NCBI GenBank assembly: GCA_021371955.1 | Contig: JAJFVD010000005.1 | Span: forward strand, 124,001 to 188,000 | Source of the DNA: Bacteroidales bacterium | GTDB taxonomy: Bacteria; Bacteroidota; Bacteroidia; Bacteroidales; UBA932 | Reading direction: 5' to 3' | Length of the DNA stretch: 64,000 nt | Made by a program: the position numbers and the translations under genes | Notes under the pieces: generated by a model | Seen by the model: the letters and a program-made list of their open reading frames with translations, nothing else | Told to the model about the DNA's origin: nothing | Database searches by the model: none | Part shown: piece by piece, positions 63,139 through 64,000 of the stretch | How positions within the stretch are numbered: position 1 is the first letter of the stretch | Layout: every line of letters starts with the position of its first letter

Positions 63139-64000
63139 ATGGCAAAATTAGATCTTTCGAAGTATGGCATTAAGAATGTCAAAAATGTATTACACAATCC
63201 GTCATATGAAGAGATGTTTCAGGCAGAGATGTCAGATAAGAATGAGGGTTTCGAGAAAGGAATTTTAACAAAAACAGGGGCAGTTGCTGTAAAAACAGGA
63301 ATATTCACTGGCAGGTCCCCAAAGGACAAATACATTGTTAAAGATTCTATTACAGAAAATACAATATGGTGGGATGGCACTATCAACAAGCCTATTGGCC
63401 AGGAAGTATGGACTGATTGTAAGTCACTTGTCCAGAAACAACTTTCAGATAAAGATGTCATATATGTAGTAGACACCTATTGCGGCACGAATGAAGATAC
63501 GAGAATGAAAGTTCGTTTTATTGTTGAAGTTGCCTGGCAGGCACATTTTGTTACAAATATGTTCATAAGGCCATCTAAATATGAATTAGACAATTATGGC
63601 GAACCGGATTTTGTTTTCTTAAATGGGTCAAAAACCACTAATCCTAAGTGGAAAGAACAAAATTTGCATTCAGATGTTTTTGTGCTTTTCAACCTTACAG
63701 AAAAGATGTCTGTTTGTGGGGGTACCTGGTATGGAGGAGAGATGAAGAAAGGTATTTTTTCAATGATGAACTACTATCTTCCTCTTAAAGGAATTGCGGC
63801 AATGCATTGTTCTGCGAATGTGGGCAAGGATGGAGACGTTGCTGTGTTTTTCGGACTTTCAGGAACAGGTAAGACTACACTTTCTGCGGACCCGAAACGT
63901 TACCTGATTGGCGATGATGAACATGGTTGGGACAATCATGGAGTATTCAATTTTGAAGGTGGCTGCTATGCGAAAACCATCAATCTCAGCGAAGAAAATG
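63139..64000 (+). CDS. pckA: Phosphoenolpyruvate carboxykinase (ATP), 3' end outside window
   Basis: PckA interconverts oxaloacetate and PEP. I translated 287 codons from the ATG at 63139 to the edge (family length about 535). Visible motifs: the substrate loop [13 protein letters not shown], the [16 protein letters not shown] block, the P loop [14 protein letters not shown] of the ATP type, and the metal-binding [20 protein letters not shown]. In many Bacteroidota it runs in the carboxylating direction toward succinate. It begins a new transcription unit, divergent from recQ. Confidence 0.96.
   Translation, partial: MAKLDLSKYGIKNVKNVLHNPSYEEMFQAEMSDKNEGFEKGILTKTGAVAVKTGIFTGRSPKDKYIVKDSITENTIWWDGTINKPIGQEVWTDCKSLVQKQLSDKDVIYVVDTYCGTNEDTRMKVRFIVEVAWQAHFVTNMFIRPSKYELDNYGEPDFVFLNGSKTTNPKWKEQNLHSDVFVLFNLTEKMSVCGGTWYGGEMKKGIFSMMNYYLPLKGIAAMHCSANVGKDGDVAVFFGLSGTGKTTLSADPKRYLIGDDEHGWDNHGVFNFEGGCYAKTINLSEEN

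Overview
The window is a gene-dense, AT-rich stretch of a Bacteroidota chromosome, probably from the Bacteroidales/Marinilabiliales side of the phylum. Four things support this. Family-specific proteins are present: a PCMD-domain lipoprotein, a TamL-like lipoprotein of the BamA family, a two-domain NagB-like/PIG-L protein, the ~460-residue arginine decarboxylase and DUF3467. Exported proteins often have a short lipobox signal ending in Cys. Shine-Dalgarno sequences are nearly absent. The promoter motif TAnnTTTG recurs upstream of genes. I see no rRNA, tRNA, insertion sequence, prophage or CRISPR array, and no gap between genes exceeds 300 bases.

Layout. 1-6182 (minus): LigA, a flavodiiron protein, a hotdog thioesterase, a YihY membrane protein and a RelA/SpoT synthetase/hydrolase that runs off the left edge. 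6250-9146 (plus): a pyrophosphate-type phosphofructokinase and a GH13 glycosidase. 9127-12325 (minus): DUF362 ferredoxin, UmuD, a VanZ-like membrane protein and UmuC. 12499-15888 (plus): a three-gene surface operon that looks like a YjbH-type outer-membrane protein split into two genes in reversed order around a lipoprotein with an alternating-His tail. 15957-19528: a secreted alpha/beta hydrolase, a secreted GH10-like lipoprotein and Hsp20. 19593-27407 (minus): a soluble hybrid histidine kinase, then a complete pyruvate dehydrogenase-type operon (E1alpha, E1beta, E2, E3, lipoate ligase). 27587-32985 (minus): HydG with its TM1266-type partner, and rlmD-mnmE-DUF5131. 33102-37728 (plus): a carboxypeptidase-regulatory-like exported protein, RarA and the NagB-like/PIG-L protein. 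37743-42276: TamL-like (minus), then arginine decarboxylase and a SpoU methyltransferase (plus). 42257-51403 (minus): a tightly packed seven-gene run valS, PCMD lipoprotein, YbgC-like thioesterase, tatA, tatC, ABC-F, rlmB. 51513-55482 (plus): DUF3467, etfB, etfA, acyl-CoA dehydrogenase. 55539-63040: a CDF transporter (minus), a five-gene operon (sugar-isomerase-like, M28 peptidase, DUF2520, KdsC, Maf; plus) and RecQ (minus). 63139-64000: the start of ATP-type PEP carboxykinase.

Physiology. The metabolic genes suggest reversible PPi-dependent glycolysis, PckA-linked C4 metabolism, acetyl-CoA from a lipoate-dependent dehydrogenase, and ETF-linked acyl-CoA oxidation or reduction. A flavodiiron protein and an [FeFe]-hydrogenase maturase are also present. 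This combination fits a facultative or oxygen-tolerant fermenter better than a strict aerobe, but that is inference. The most promising under-described items are the split YjbH operon with its His tail, the NagB-like domain that lacks its catalytic loop, and the DUF362-umuD-vanZ-umuC operon.
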